A stretch of 64,000 bases of DNA from Acidimicrobiales bacterium (GTDB lineage: Bacteria > Actinomycetota > Acidimicrobiia > Acidimicrobiales > Aldehydirespiratoraceae). Location of the stretch: positions 1,236,369 to 1,300,368 of the forward strand of contig JAWPML010000001.1 in the NCBI GenBank assembly GCA_033344915.1. The letters run 5' to 3'. Shown in pieces: positions 37,581-45,005 of this stretch (position 1 is the stretch's first letter; each line of letters opens with the position of its first letter). The notes beneath the pieces were generated by a model that did not search any database, had not been told where the DNA came from, and saw nothing but the letters and a program-made list of their open reading frames with translations. Position numbers and translations under genes: made by a program.

Positions 37581-38341
37581 CCATCCACGAGTCGCTCAGC
37601 GAGGACGGCGTCCTCGAGCTGGTGATGGACAATCCGAAGGTGAACGCGCTCCCGATCGCGGACACGCAGCGCATCGCCGAGGTGCTCGACGGGGTGAAGG
37701 CGCGGTCCGAGGTGCGGGCGGTCATCCTCACCGCGACGGGCAAGGGCTTCTGCGCGGGCGTCGACATCAAGGAGATGCAGACGCTGCCCGGCAACGAGGG
37801 CATCATCGGCGTCAACGCGGCCTGCTACGAGGCGTTCCGGGCCGTCTACGAGTGTGCGGTGCCCGTCGTGGTCGCCGTGAACGACTTCTGTCTCGGTACG
37901 GGCATCGGTCTCGCCGGTTCGGCCGACATCGTCGTGGCCGCCGAGGGTGTGCGTTTCGGGCTCCCCGAGATCGACAACGGCGCACTCGGCGCGGCAACCC
38001 ATCTGGGCCGCCTCGTGCCGGAGAAGCACCTGCGGTGGATGCTCTACAGCTGCGAGCCCGTCGAGGCCGAGAAGCTCGAGGAGTGGGGCACCGTTCTGCG
38101 GGTCGTCCCCCTGGCCGAGCTCATGGACACGGCCCGCGAGGTCGCCCGGGTGATCGCGTCGAAGCATCCGACGGTGATGCGGGCGGCGAAGAAGTCGCTC
38201 ATCGGGATCGACGACGACCCGACGCGCAGCTATCGCTACGAGCAGGGTTTCACGTTCGAGCTCAACCTCCACGGTCTGGGCGACGAGGCCCGCGAGGCGT
38301 TCGTGAAGGGCGAGCGGGAGAGCAACTCCGCTGCCGACTGA
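37577..38341 (+). CDS. enoyl-CoA hydratase/isomerase (crotonase family)
   Basis: 254 aa. VMDNPKVNALPIADTQRIAEV and TATGKGFCAGVDIKEMQTL form the oxyanion hole, and AVNDFCLGTGIGLAGSADIVVA the second segment. The residue at the usual catalytic Glu position is Gly-Ile-Gly (GTGIGLAGS), while a Glu lies later in FGLPEIDNGALG, typical of isomerase or hydrolase-like members. The GTG start overlaps the thiolase stop by 4 nt. It ends inside the start region of the macro-domain gene. The exact reaction is not known. Confidence 0.83.
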   Translation: MTIHESLSEDGVLELVMDNPKVNALPIADTQRIAEVLDGVKARSEVRAVILTATGKGFCAGVDIKEMQTLPGNEGIIGVNAACYEAFRAVYECAVPVVVAVNDFCLGTGIGLAGSADIVVAAEGVRFGLPEIDNGALGAATHLGRLVPEKHLRWMLYSCEPVEAEKLEEWGTVLRVVPLAELMDTAREVARVIASKHPTVMRAAKKSLIGIDDDPTRSYRYEQGFTFELNLHGLGDEAREAFVKGERESNSAAD

Positions 38342-38858
38342 GTTCACCGTCGTCCGGGGTGACATCACCCGGCTCGAGGTCGACGCCGTCGTGAACGCGG
38401 CGAACGCCGAGCTGGCCGGCGGCGGCGGCGTCGACGGCGCGATCCACCGGGCCGGCGGCCCGGCGATCATGGCCGCCTGTCGTGCGATCGGCGGGTGTGC
38501 GCCTGGCGACGCGGTGGCGACCACCGCCGGCGACCTGCCGGCCCGCTGGGTGATCCACACGGTCGGACCGATCTGGGGACCGGCGCACGCCGCCGAGCAC
38601 GACGCCACGCTGGCGTCGGCCTACCGGCGCTCGATCGAGGTCGCCGACGATCTCGGGGCGCGGACGGTGGCGTTTCCGAACATCAGCACGGGGATCTACG
38701 GGTTCCCCAAGGAGCGGGCTGCTCCGATCGCGGTGAACGCCGTGGCCGCGGCGGTCGCGTCGACGGCGATCGAACGGGTGGCGTTCGTCTGCTTCGACGA
38801 CGAGAACGCCCGGCTGTACGAGGCGCTCCTCCCGCCGGCGGAGCCGCCTCAGGTCTGA
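38331..38858 (+). CDS. macro-domain protein (O-acetyl-ADP-ribose deacetylase type), probable CTG start
   Basis: 175 aa if started at CTG 38331. The macro domain begins VVRGDITRLEVDAVVNAANA and has GGGGVDGAIHRAGG, NISTGIYGFPK and CFDDENARLYEALL. The Asp of GDIT and the Asn-Ala-Ala-Asn/Gly-Gly-Val-Asp loops bind ADP-ribose. The frame is open from 38307 but holds no ATG, GTG or TTG before GTG 38391, which would cut off GDIT and the first strand. CTG at 38331 gives exactly the normal N-terminus, has GGGAG 10 nt upstream and overlaps the crotonase stop by 11 nt. It should remove ADP-ribose-linked acyl groups or process O-acetyl-ADP-ribose. Confidence 0.78.
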   Translation: MPTEFTVVRGDITRLEVDAVVNAANAELAGGGGVDGAIHRAGGPAIMAACRAIGGCAPGDAVATTAGDLPARWVIHTVGPIWGPAHAAEHDATLASAYRRSIEVADDLGARTVAFPNISTGIYGFPKERAAPIAVNAVAAAVASTAIERVAFVCFDDENARLYEALLPPAEPPQV

Positions 38859-38882
38859 CGGCGATCTGCCGAAGGGAACTCG

Positions 38883-40310
38883 GTGTACGAGTCCACGAAA
38901 CGCAGACTGACCAAACGGACCGCGTTCGGTCCGGTCGGCGTCGCGATCGTGGTGGTCGTCGCCCTCTGGTTCGTGGTCTCCAACATCACGGCGTCCAACG
39001 ACGCCCAGCGGGCCGCTCGCGCCGCGACGTCGATGCGGGCGGATCTCGCTTCGCTCGCCGTCCTCGAGACGGAGGCCGTCGACCCGGCAAGCCTCGAACG
39101 CTCGATTAGCGAGATGGAAACCGAGCTGTGGGCTCGCCTCGAGGTCGCCGTGGCGGACGTGGGCGAGGCCGAGGCCGCGCTGCTCCGATCCCTGGTCGCC
39201 GAGCGATTGGAGGCGGCTCGCTCGGCCGACCCCACACCGGCCGCGGTCACCGACCTGATCGACCGGAAGTTCGCCGCGCTCGCGGCCGACGCCGAGGACC
39301 GCGCCGATGCCGCCGCGGACACGACGGTGCGGGCGGCATACCTCGCCGCGGGGCTCGCGCTCGTCGCGCTCATCGCGGCCGTCTCGTTGACGGGTCGACT
39401 CCGCGCACAGCGAGCCGACGCCGTCGCCCGCAGCGCCGCAGAGGATCGATTCCGGGCTCTCCTCGAGAACGCGCCGCTGCTCGTCTACGTGATCGGCGCC
39501 GACGGCACCCTCGAGTACGCCTCGCCCCGCGCCCAGGCCGTCTACGGGCGGACGACCGCCCGCGTCGAATCTCTCGCGGCCCAGCTGGCGCCGGAGCACG
39601 CGGACTTCGCCCGGTCGCTGATCGACCAGACCGTGGAATGCGACGTCCCCCATCTGGTGAAGGGTCTCAACGGCGGGTGGTTCGAGATCGTCGTGAGCGA
39701 CCATCGCGGGCACGCGTCGATCGATGGACTCGTGGTCACCGCGCGTGACGTGTCCGAGCGTGTCGAGTTGGAAGCGCTCCTGCGCCGGGAGGCGGTCGAG
39801 GACTCGCTGACCGGCACGACCAATCGCCGCGGGCTCGACCGTGCGTTGAAGAACGCCGTGCGGTCGGCCGCGTCGGCTCGTCTGTCCCTCGCCGTCCTCC
39901 TCATCGACCTCGACGGCTTCAAGCAGATCAACGACCTCCTGGGGCACGTCGCCGGCGACGACGTCCTCGCCCAGGTCGGCGACCGTCTGCGCGGGCTCGT
40001 GCGGGGGACGGAACAGGTCGCCCGCTACGGCGGCGACGAGTTCGCCGTCATCGTCGAGGGAGTGCCGAGTCGCGACGAGGTCGAGGCGGTCGCCGCCCGG
40101 TTGCTCGACGCGCTCCGGGTTCCCTATGTCGTGGACGGCGAGATCATCACGCTCGGTGCGAGCATCGGTATCGCCATCGGTGGCGGCGACGACGGGGCGG
40201 ACGATCTGCTCGGATCCGCCGACCGGGCGATGTACGCGGCGAAGGCGGCGGGCGGCGGCTGTTGGGTCTGGGCCGACGAGGCGCCTAGCTCGTCGCAGCC
40301 CCGACGTTGA
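38883..40310 (+). CDS. PAS-GGDEF diguanylate cyclase with N-terminal membrane sensor
   Basis: 475 aa. Two membrane segments (VGVAIVVVVALWFVVSNI near residue 20 and YLAAGLALVALIAAVSLTG near 165) flank a helical extracellular region. A PAS domain follows (about 190-300; FRALLENAPLLVYVIGADGT), then a GGDEF domain (about 310-465): DSLTGTTNRRGLDRAL, LLIDLDGFKQINDLLGH and the active site RYGGDEFAVI. It should make c-di-GMP. The usual inhibitory RxxD site five residues before GGDEF reads RGTE, so product feedback may be weak. GTG start with GAAGGGAA upstream. Its 3' end overlaps the convergent gene at 40285 by 26 nt. Confidence 0.88.
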   Translation: MYESTKRRLTKRTAFGPVGVAIVVVVALWFVVSNITASNDAQRAARAATSMRADLASLAVLETEAVDPASLERSISEMETELWARLEVAVADVGEAEAALLRSLVAERLEAARSADPTPAAVTDLIDRKFAALAADAEDRADAAADTTVRAAYLAAGLALVALIAAVSLTGRLRAQRADAVARSAAEDRFRALLENAPLLVYVIGADGTLEYASPRAQAVYGRTTARVESLAAQLAPEHADFARSLIDQTVECDVPHLVKGLNGGWFEIVVSDHRGHASIDGLVVTARDVSERVELEALLRREAVEDSLTGTTNRRGLDRALKNAVRSAASARLSLAVLLIDLDGFKQINDLLGHVAGDDVLAQVGDRLRGLVRGTEQVARYGGDEFAVIVEGVPSRDEVEAVAARLLDALRVPYVVDGEIITLGASIGIAIGGGDDGADDLLGSADRAMYAAKAAGGGCWVWADEAPSSSQPRR

Positions 40311-40884
40311 TCGCGTCGACCGCGCCACCCGGTACCGCCTTGCGGACCGCGGCGAACGCGGCCTGAGCACAGCGGGCCCGGCCGGCCGTGTCCGTCTCCG
40401 GGACGCCCCGCACCACGACATCGAGATCGCGGCGCCGGCGGAAGACGACCGCGTGGACGTCGCCGTCGACACCGGCCTGCTCGGCCACGGCCGCGACCGC
40501 ATCGGTGGCCGCGGTGGAGAGCAGTGCGTGGGGCTGGGTGACCGCGGTTTCGACCACATCGGCGAGGGTGTCGTCGATGTCGTCGAGGACGACGTCCGCG
40601 TAGGACAGCAGGCTCACGGGCGTCGGCCCGCCGACGACGAGGGGCACCCGGTGGCGCACGGCACACGACACGCCCTCCTCGGGGCGGTGTTCGCATCGGG
40701 ACAGCACGACCGCCGCGTCGACGCCCTCGTCGAGCGGACAGGTCGACTCCACGGCCACGCAGGGCCAACGGGACTCCGCCGCGCCCTCGTCGTGGCACCC
40801 GACCACCTCGTGACCCCGGCGGCGTAAGGGCACCGCCGCTTCGAGGAACTGGTCATCGTTCTGGGTCATGAGAAGGATGCGCAT
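40285..40884 (-). CDS. uncharacterised two-part protein
   Basis: 199 aa. The first 115 residues have a receiver- or Rossmann-like opening (MRILLMTQNDDQFLEAAVPL, then GHEVVGCHDE) with four cysteines (VESTCPLDEG, LSRCEHRPEEGVSCAV) that might hold a metal. The last 65 residues look like a small alpha-beta unit (DVHAVVFRRRRDLDVVVRGV). I do not recognise the family. It overlaps the end of the GGDEF gene by 26 nt in convergent orientation, so transcripts of the two would interfere. The start ATG at 40884 has no clear ribosome-binding site. Confidence 0.65.
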   Translation of the reverse strand: MRILLMTQNDDQFLEAAVPLRRRGHEVVGCHDEGAAESRWPCVAVESTCPLDEGVDAAVVLSRCEHRPEEGVSCAVRHRVPLVVGGPTPVSLLSYADVVLDDIDDTLADVVETAVTQPHALLSTAATDAVAAVAEQAGVDGDVHAVVFRRRRDLDVVVRGVPETDTAGRARCAQAAFAAVRKAVPGGAVDAINVGAATS

Positions 40885-40950
40885 GTTTCGACCGTGTCGG
40901 CGGGCGATGACGCCGGGAAGGGCCGAAGGTCCCGACCGGCTCCGCGCCGC

Positions 40951-41220
40951 TCAGTCGCCGGTCGTGAGGTCGTTGCCGAAGCGCCGGAGCCGGTCGATCA
41001 CGGCCGGGTCGACCTCCGGCAGACGCGACGCCAGCGCCGTCTTGATCTGCCGATACGTCTCGACCTCGAGCCCGCAGTCGCGGCACGCCTCGAGATGGGC
41101 GCTGATCTTCGCCGCGAAGTCGTCCTCGACGTCGCCGTCGAGATAGCTCTGGAGCACTCTGCCGACCTCGTGACAGTCGACCTCGGGCTTGTTGCGGCGA
41201 AAGAAGCTGCGCCGGATCAT
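40951..41220 (-). CDS. rsrA: mycothiol-system anti-sigma factor, RsrA/RshA-like (zinc-binding)
   Basis: 89 aa. A small ZAS-type anti-sigma factor. The zinc motif is Cys near residue 16 (VDCHEVGRVLQSYLDGD), His in AHLEACRDC and the two cysteines CxxC. In RsrA/RshA oxidation of these cysteines frees the sigma factor. Its ATG overlaps the stop of the sigma gene by 4 nt (ATGA), the standard SigR-RsrA coupling. The N-terminus is rich in Arg (MIRRSFFRRNK). Together with mtr it supports a mycothiol-based thiol stress response. Confidence 0.87.
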   Translation of the reverse strand: MIRRSFFRRNKPEVDCHEVGRVLQSYLDGDVEDDFAAKISAHLEACRDCGLEVETYRQIKTALASRLPEVDPAVIDRLRRFGNDLTTGD

Positions 41221-41777
41221 GCGGGACGTCCATTCACATAGGCACCACTGGCCTCGAGGTGCTTGCGGATTCGGGTTCGCGCCCGGTGGAGGCGGCTCAT
41301 GATCGTGCCGGTCGGCACGGCGAGGATCTGGGCGGCCTCGGCGTAGGAGAGGCCCTGGATGTCGACGAGCTCGACCACGTCGCGGAACTTCTCCGGCAGC
41401 GCATCCACGGCGTTCTGCACCGCGGCGTCGTACTGGGACTCCACGACCTGCGCCTCCGGACCGAGGTCTTCGCTGTCCTCGTCCGCCAGGCGCTCCATGG
41501 TCGCATCGGGATCGCGGAGCAGCTCCGGGCGCTTGCGGCGGACCCGATTGATCTGGGCGTTGCGCATGATGGTCAGGAGCCAGGCGCGCGGATGGCGGCC
41601 GTCGAAGCGCAGGATCGCACGGTAGGCCCGCAGCATCGTGTCCTGCACCAGATCCTCGGCATCGGTGGGGTTGCGGGTGATGGACCGGGCGACGCGGTAC
41701 AGCACCTCGATCTCCGGGACGACATAGCGGTCGAACGCCTCCTTCTGGGCCTCCGCGTCGACCGCCGGTTCGGACAT
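41217..41777 (-). CDS. sigR: ECF RNA polymerase sigma factor, SigR/SigH-like
   Basis: 186 aa. Region 2: PEIEVLYRVARSITRNPTDA, EDLVQDTMLRAYRAILRFDG and RHPRAWLLTIMRNAQINRVR, the last being strongly SigR/SigH-like. Region 4: LPEKFRDVVELVDIQGLSYA and LAVPTGTIMSRLHRARTRIR. It is coupled to the anti-sigma gene. A -10 hexamer (TAGCTT) is 8 nt before the ATG, implying a leaderless message under housekeeping control. No typical GGGAAT/GTT autoregulatory site is seen nearby. It should direct thiol-oxidative and heat stress genes. Confidence 0.92.
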   Translation of the reverse strand: MSEPAVDAEAQKEAFDRYVVPEIEVLYRVARSITRNPTDAEDLVQDTMLRAYRAILRFDGRHPRAWLLTIMRNAQINRVRRKRPELLRDPDATMERLADEDSEDLGPEAQVVESQYDAAVQNAVDALPEKFRDVVELVDIQGLSYAEAAQILAVPTGTIMSRLHRARTRIRKHLEASGAYVNGRPA

Positions 41778-41785
41778 ATGTCGCG

Positions 41786-41791
41786 AAGCTA
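41786..41791 (-). promoter_or_regulatory. -10 hexamer, leaderless start of sigR
   Basis: TAGCTT on the minus strand, 8 nt before the ATG at 41777. The overlapped plus-strand reading TAGCAA lacks the final T, so bidirectional use is less likely here. Confidence 0.5.
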
Positions 41792-41858
41792 GCAATCCGC
41801 CGTCCCCAATCGAGCGCCGTGCCGGAATGGGAGGGGTGCGGCGCGGGTTTCGCCGCTG

Positions 41859-42056
41859 ATGGGACGACTGCACCGTCTCCGCTGGGCCGCCGCCCTCGAG
41901 GCCCTGATCGACGACGAGCTCGACCCTCGTCGAGCCGAGCGCGTCCTCGTGCACCTCGAGAACTGTCCGGGCTGCCTGCGCGAGCTGGAGCAGCTGGCGC
42001 ACCTGCAACGGGCGTTGGCCCGCCTGATGCCTCGGGCGACGCGGGTGATCGCATAG
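41859..42056 (+). CDS. minimal zinc-finger (zf-HC2-type) anti-sigma-like protein
   Basis: 65 aa. It consists of almost nothing but the anti-sigma zinc motif: [20 protein letters not shown] followed by NCPGC, giving His-x3-Cys-x2-Cys (HLENCPGC), and a helical tail ending in RVIA. The fold is the N-terminal cytoplasmic domain of ZAS factors without any membrane part. It is divergent from sigR-rsrA, so it might be a second partner for that sigma factor or for another. Its stop TAG forms the first bases of the next gene's -10 hexamer. The role is inference. Confidence 0.65.
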   Translation: MGRLHRLRWAAALEALIDDELDPRRAERVLVHLENCPGCLRELEQLAHLQRALARLMPRATRVIA

Positions 42057-42059
42057 CGT
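42054..42059 (+). promoter_or_regulatory. -10 hexamer, leaderless start of the globin gene
   Basis: TAGCGT, 7 nt before the GTG at 42067, built on the stop codon of the preceding gene. Confidence 0.5.
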
Positions 42060-42066
42060 CGGCGTC

Positions 42067-42465
42067 GTGAGCGACCCGCAGCAGCTGAGTGTCCATGACG
42101 TGGTCGGCAGCGACTTCTTCGCGGAGTTGGTCGAGCGGTTCTACGCCGGCGTGGAGACCGACGAGCTCCTGGCGCCGATGTACCCCGCCGATCTCGCCGG
42201 TCCGAAGGCGCGACTGGCGATGTTCCTGGTGCAGTACTGGGGCGGGCCCGGCACCTACAGCGAGCATCGGGGGCACCCTCGACTGCGGATGCGGCACGCC
42301 CCGTTCGCGGTGGACTCGGCGGCGCGCGACGCCTGGCTGCGCCACATGCTCGCGGCGCTGCGCGAAACCGCGGAATCACGCGAAACGCCTGCGATCGTCG
42401 TCGACGCCGTGCAGGATTACTTCGTCCGATCGGCCGATTTCCTCCGCAACACCGAGGACGGCTGA
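42067..42465 (+). CDS. glbO: truncated haemoglobin, group II (GlbO-like)
   Basis: 132 aa. A 2-on-2 globin. [20 protein letters not shown] covers helices A-B with the B10 Tyr. [20 protein letters not shown] and [11 protein letters not shown] hold the proximal His (F8, in MRHAPF). WLRHM gives the G8 Trp of group II. It may bind O2 or NO and serve in stress protection, fitting its place beside the thiol-stress sigma factor. GTG start fixed by a -10 hexamer. It is followed by a 181-nt gap before the HU gene. Confidence 0.9.
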   Translation: MSDPQQLSVHDVVGSDFFAELVERFYAGVETDELLAPMYPADLAGPKARLAMFLVQYWGGPGTYSEHRGHPRLRMRHAPFAVDSAARDAWLRHMLAALRETAESRETPAIVVDAVQDYFVRSADFLRNTEDG

Positions 42466-42646
42466 CCGCGCTGGGCGTGTGATTTGCCACGCTGTGTCGA
42501 CAATTCGGCCTGGTTCGGTGAAATTTCAGTACTTTCGGGGGGCGCGAGACCCATGAAATGCTTGACTCGCGGCGCGATTTCGACTCGCGTGTCATTTACA
42601 AGCCCGCGAAAGCCGTGGATTTCAACAGGAGTACTGGAGTACCAAC
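42466..42646 (+). promoter_or_regulatory. AT-richer control region upstream of the HU gene
   Basis: 181 nt without a gene and visibly poorer in GC than its surroundings. It holds a 10-bp palindrome TGAAATTTCA (42519-42528), a TTGACT (42562-42567) that could be a -35, and a direct repeat GACTCGCG at 42564 and 42582 (18 bp apart). No -10 is at ideal spacing. CAGGAG lies about 20 nt before the ATG. Likely the promoter and operator of an abundant protein. Confidence 0.4.
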
Positions 42647-42922
42647 ATGAACAAGGGTGAACTCGTCGCCGCAGTGGCCGACAGTGCCGGTGTCAGCCAG
42701 AAGGACGCCGGAGCCGTCATCGACGCCATGTTCGAGACCATCGCCGCGCAGGTCAGCGCGGGCAATGAGGTCGCGATCACTGGCTGGCTCAAGGCCGAAC
42801 GCGCCAACACGTCGGCCCGTACCGGCCGCAACCCGCAGACGGGCGAGGCGATCCACGTCCCGGCCGGCACGCGGACCAAGCTGAGCGTCGGCTCGAAGCT
42901 GAAGGCTGCGGGCAAGAGCTGA
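42647..42922 (+). CDS. hup: HU-family DNA-binding protein
   Basis: 91 aa, the short form without the Lys/Ala tail of mycobacterial HupB. MNKGELVAAVADSAGVSQKD is the N-terminal helical dimer part. The DNA-binding arms are ARTGRNPQTGEAIHVPAGTR (the RNPxTG signature). It is a nucleoid-associated protein that bends DNA. A perfect 13-bp hairpin follows 27 nt after the stop, and a low-GC control region precedes the gene, both as expected for a highly expressed single-gene transcript. Confidence 0.95.
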   Translation: MNKGELVAAVADSAGVSQKDAGAVIDAMFETIAAQVSAGNEVAITGWLKAERANTSARTGRNPQTGEAIHVPAGTRTKLSVGSKLKAAGKS

Positions 42923-42948
42923 TCTCGCTTCGGCGACACATCTCTCTG

Positions 42949-42976
42949 ACCGGGGGTGGCCACGGCCACCCCCGGT
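42949..42976 (+). terminator. hairpin terminator after HU
   Basis: A perfect inverted repeat of 13 bp per arm (42949-42961 and 42964-42976) with a 2-nt loop, very GC-rich. No T-tract follows, as is common in actinobacteria. Confidence 0.7.
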
Positions 42977-42988
42977 TCGCGCCCGGGC

Positions 42989-42994
42989 TAGGTT
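42989..42994 (+). promoter_or_regulatory. -10 hexamer, leaderless start of the FabZ-like gene
   Basis: TAGGTT, 6 nt before the ATG at 43001, just after the HU terminator. Confidence 0.55.
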
Positions 42995-43000
42995 TCGGCC

Positions 43001-43429
43001 ATGTCGCTGCCGAACCCCGTCGATGTCCTGCCGCACCGCGACCCGTTCCTCTTCGTGGACGAGGTCACCGAGATCACGCCGGGTGTGTCCGCCTCGGGAA
43101 TCTGGCGCCTGACCGGTGATGAGGCGTTCTTCGCCGGCCACTTCCCGGGACGCCCCACACTGCCGGGCGTACTCCAGTGCGAGGCGATCGCCCAGGTCGG
43201 CGCGTTCGCCGTGCTGAGCGACGAACGCTACGCCGGCAAGCTGCCCCTGTTCGGCGGGCTCGACAAGGCCCGTTTCCGCCGCCAGGTCGTGCCCGGCGAC
43301 ACGCTGGAGATCGCCGTCACGATGAGCCGCCTCTCCGCCCGAGCCGGCAAGGGCGAGGGCCGCGCCACCGTCAACGGCGAACTCGCCACCAGCTGCGAGC
43401 TGATGTTCGTCATCGTCGACGCCCAGTAG
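43001..43429 (+). CDS. fabZ: 3-hydroxyacyl-ACP dehydratase, FabZ-like
   Basis: 142 aa, single hotdog domain. LPHRDPFLFVDEVTEI opens the protein and the active site is HFPGRPTLPGVLQCEAIAQ, giving His47 and Glu61. It removes water from 3-hydroxyacyl-ACP in type II fatty-acid synthesis. It is convergent to the fabD-H-G-acpP-fabF operon rather than in it, and no other dehydratase or enoyl reductase is in the window, so it probably completes that pathway. A 25-bp perfect inverted repeat separates the two transcripts. Confidence 0.92.
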   Translation: MSLPNPVDVLPHRDPFLFVDEVTEITPGVSASGIWRLTGDEAFFAGHFPGRPTLPGVLQCEAIAQVGAFAVLSDERYAGKLPLFGGLDKARFRRQVVPGDTLEIAVTMSRLSARAGKGEGRATVNGELATSCELMFVIVDAQ

Positions 43430-43463
43430 TCGGCCATCGCCCCGCCCCCCCCCCTCCTCACGA

Positions 43464-43540
43464 GGAATCTCTGGTCACCAAAGGGTCGTTTTCGGGGGCT
43501 TTCCGGCCGCGACTTCGACCCTTTGGTGACCAGAGATTCC
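43464..43540. repeat. family A palindromic repeat, single copy; likely bidirectional terminator
   Basis: A perfect 25-bp inverted repeat (43464-43488 and 43516-43540) with a 27-nt loop. The arms share the core of the family A units at 10654-10834 (TCTCTGGTCAC then AAAGGGTCG), but the loop is different. It sits between convergent ends at 43429 and 43546, as the other cluster does. A run of 10 C (43445-43454) lies beside it. Confidence 0.85.
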
Positions 43541-43545
43541 CTCGC

Positions 43546-44724
43546 TCAGCCCGTGTAGGGGGCGAGGACCAGGGTGCCGTTGTGGCCGCCGAAGCCGAAG
43601 CTGTTGGACAGGCTCGGGCCGGGGGTCCAGGGGCGGGGGTCGCCGCTGACGATGTCGATCTCGGGCATGTCCGGATCGAGGGTCTCGTGGCCGGCGGTCG
43701 GGGGGATCACACCGTTCTGCATCGCCAGGAGCACCGCGACGGCCTCGAGTGCTCCGGCACCGCCGAGCGCGTGGCCGGTGACGCCCTTCGTGGACGTGAT
43801 CGCCGGGCCGGGGGTGCCGAACACCTTGGCGACGGCGGCGGCCTCGGCGGCGTCGTTCTTGTCGGTCGAGGTGCCGTGAGCGTTGATGTGGACGACGTCG
43901 GCCGCGGTGATCCCGGCGTCCTCCATGGCGAGCTGCATGCAGTTGATCGCGCCCGTGCCGCCGGGGGCCGGTGCGGTGATGTGGTGAGCATCGGCCGTGG
44001 AGGCCGACCCGAGGACCTCGCCGAGGATGGTGGCGCCACGGGCGACGGCCCGGTCCCACTCCTCCAGCACGAGGATGCCGGCGCCTTCGGCCATGACGAA
44101 GCCGTCGCGGCCGACGTCGAAGGGCCGGCTCACGCCGCTATTCGACAGGGCGGTCATGTTGGCGAATCCGGCGACGGCGGTCTTGGTGAACGGCGCCTCG
44201 CTGCCGCCGGCGATCACGGCATCGCACCGACCGTCGGCGATGAGCCGGGCGGCGTTGCCGATGGCGTGGGTGCCGGCCGCGCAGGCGGTCACCGTGTTCT
44301 CACACGGCCCCTGCCAGCCGTATTTCATCGAGATGGCGGCGGCGGCGGCGTTGGCCATCATCATGGGCACGAGGAACGGGGAGACCCGGCGCTCGCCCTT
44401 GTCGAGCTGGACACCGATCTGGGCTTCGAGGGTCTGGATGCCGCCGACGCCCGTGCCGACGAACGTGCCCCGGCGAGCGGGGTCCGCGTCGATCTCGCCG
44501 GCCTGCTCGAGCGCCTCCATGGCCGCCACGAGCGCGAACTGGGTGAAGCGGTCGCTGCGGCGGGCTTCCTTCGGGTTGGCGAAGGCCGGTGCCGGGTCGA
44601 AGTCCTCGAGCGTGCGCGGCCCGACGGGCGCGGGCGAACACAGGCCCTCGAAGAAGGCCTCTCTGCCCACACCGCAGGGTGCGACGACGCCGATGCCGGT
44701 GACGGCGACCCGACGTCCTCGCAT
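43546..44724 (-). CDS. fabF: beta-ketoacyl-ACP synthase II
   Basis: 392 aa. It elongates acyl-ACP with malonyl-ACP. VAVTGIGVVAPCGVGREAFF opens the protein. The active-site Cys148 is in TVTACAAGTHAIGNAA, the first His in NAHGTSTDKNDA, the Lys in TKGVTGHALGGAG and the second His in SNSFGFGGHNG. It is the last gene of the fab operon and its ATG shares one base with the acpP stop (TGATG). Confidence 0.95.
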   Translation of the reverse strand: MRGRRVAVTGIGVVAPCGVGREAFFEGLCSPAPVGPRTLEDFDPAPAFANPKEARRSDRFTQFALVAAMEALEQAGEIDADPARRGTFVGTGVGGIQTLEAQIGVQLDKGERRVSPFLVPMMMANAAAAAISMKYGWQGPCENTVTACAAGTHAIGNAARLIADGRCDAVIAGGSEAPFTKTAVAGFANMTALSNSGVSRPFDVGRDGFVMAEGAGILVLEEWDRAVARGATILGEVLGSASTADAHHITAPAPGGTGAINCMQLAMEDAGITAADVVHINAHGTSTDKNDAAEAAAVAKVFGTPGPAITSTKGVTGHALGGAGALEAVAVLLAMQNGVIPPTAGHETLDPDMPEIDIVSGDPRPWTPGPSLSNSFGFGGHNGTLVLAPYTG

Positions 44725-44954
44725 CAGAGCTTCGATTCGACCAACGAGAATGCGCCCTGGATGGTGGTCACACCCTCGAGCTCTTCCTCTTCGACGTTGA
44801 CGTCGAACTCCTCCTCGAGCGCCATGACGAGCTCGACGAGGTCGAGACTGTCGGCGTCGAGGCTCTCGAACGTGGCGTCCGGGACGATCTGGGACTCTTC
44901 GACGGAAAGAACGTCGACGGCGCACTTCTTGAAGCGCTCGAAGTTGTCACTCAC
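44724..44954 (-). CDS. acpP: acyl carrier protein
   Basis: 76 aa, very acidic, four-helix carrier. The phosphopantetheine attachment site is Ser36 in SLDADSLDLVELVMALEEEF. It carries growing acyl chains between FabD, FabH, FabG and FabF, all encoded here. GTG start with GGAGA upstream. It lies 51 nt downstream of fabG and overlaps fabF by one base. Confidence 0.96.
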   Translation of the reverse strand: MSDNFERFKKCAVDVLSVEESQIVPDATFESLDADSLDLVELVMALEEEFDVNVEEEELEGVTTIQGAFSLVESKL

Positions 44955-45005
44955 TTGGATTCTCCATTGCTGGTTGTCGGTCGAAGGCTAGTCAGGTTGG
45001 CCTGA

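Noticed and set aside
38391-38858. GTG 38391 as start of the macro-domain gene
   Set aside because: It removes the GDIT strand needed for ADP-ribose binding.
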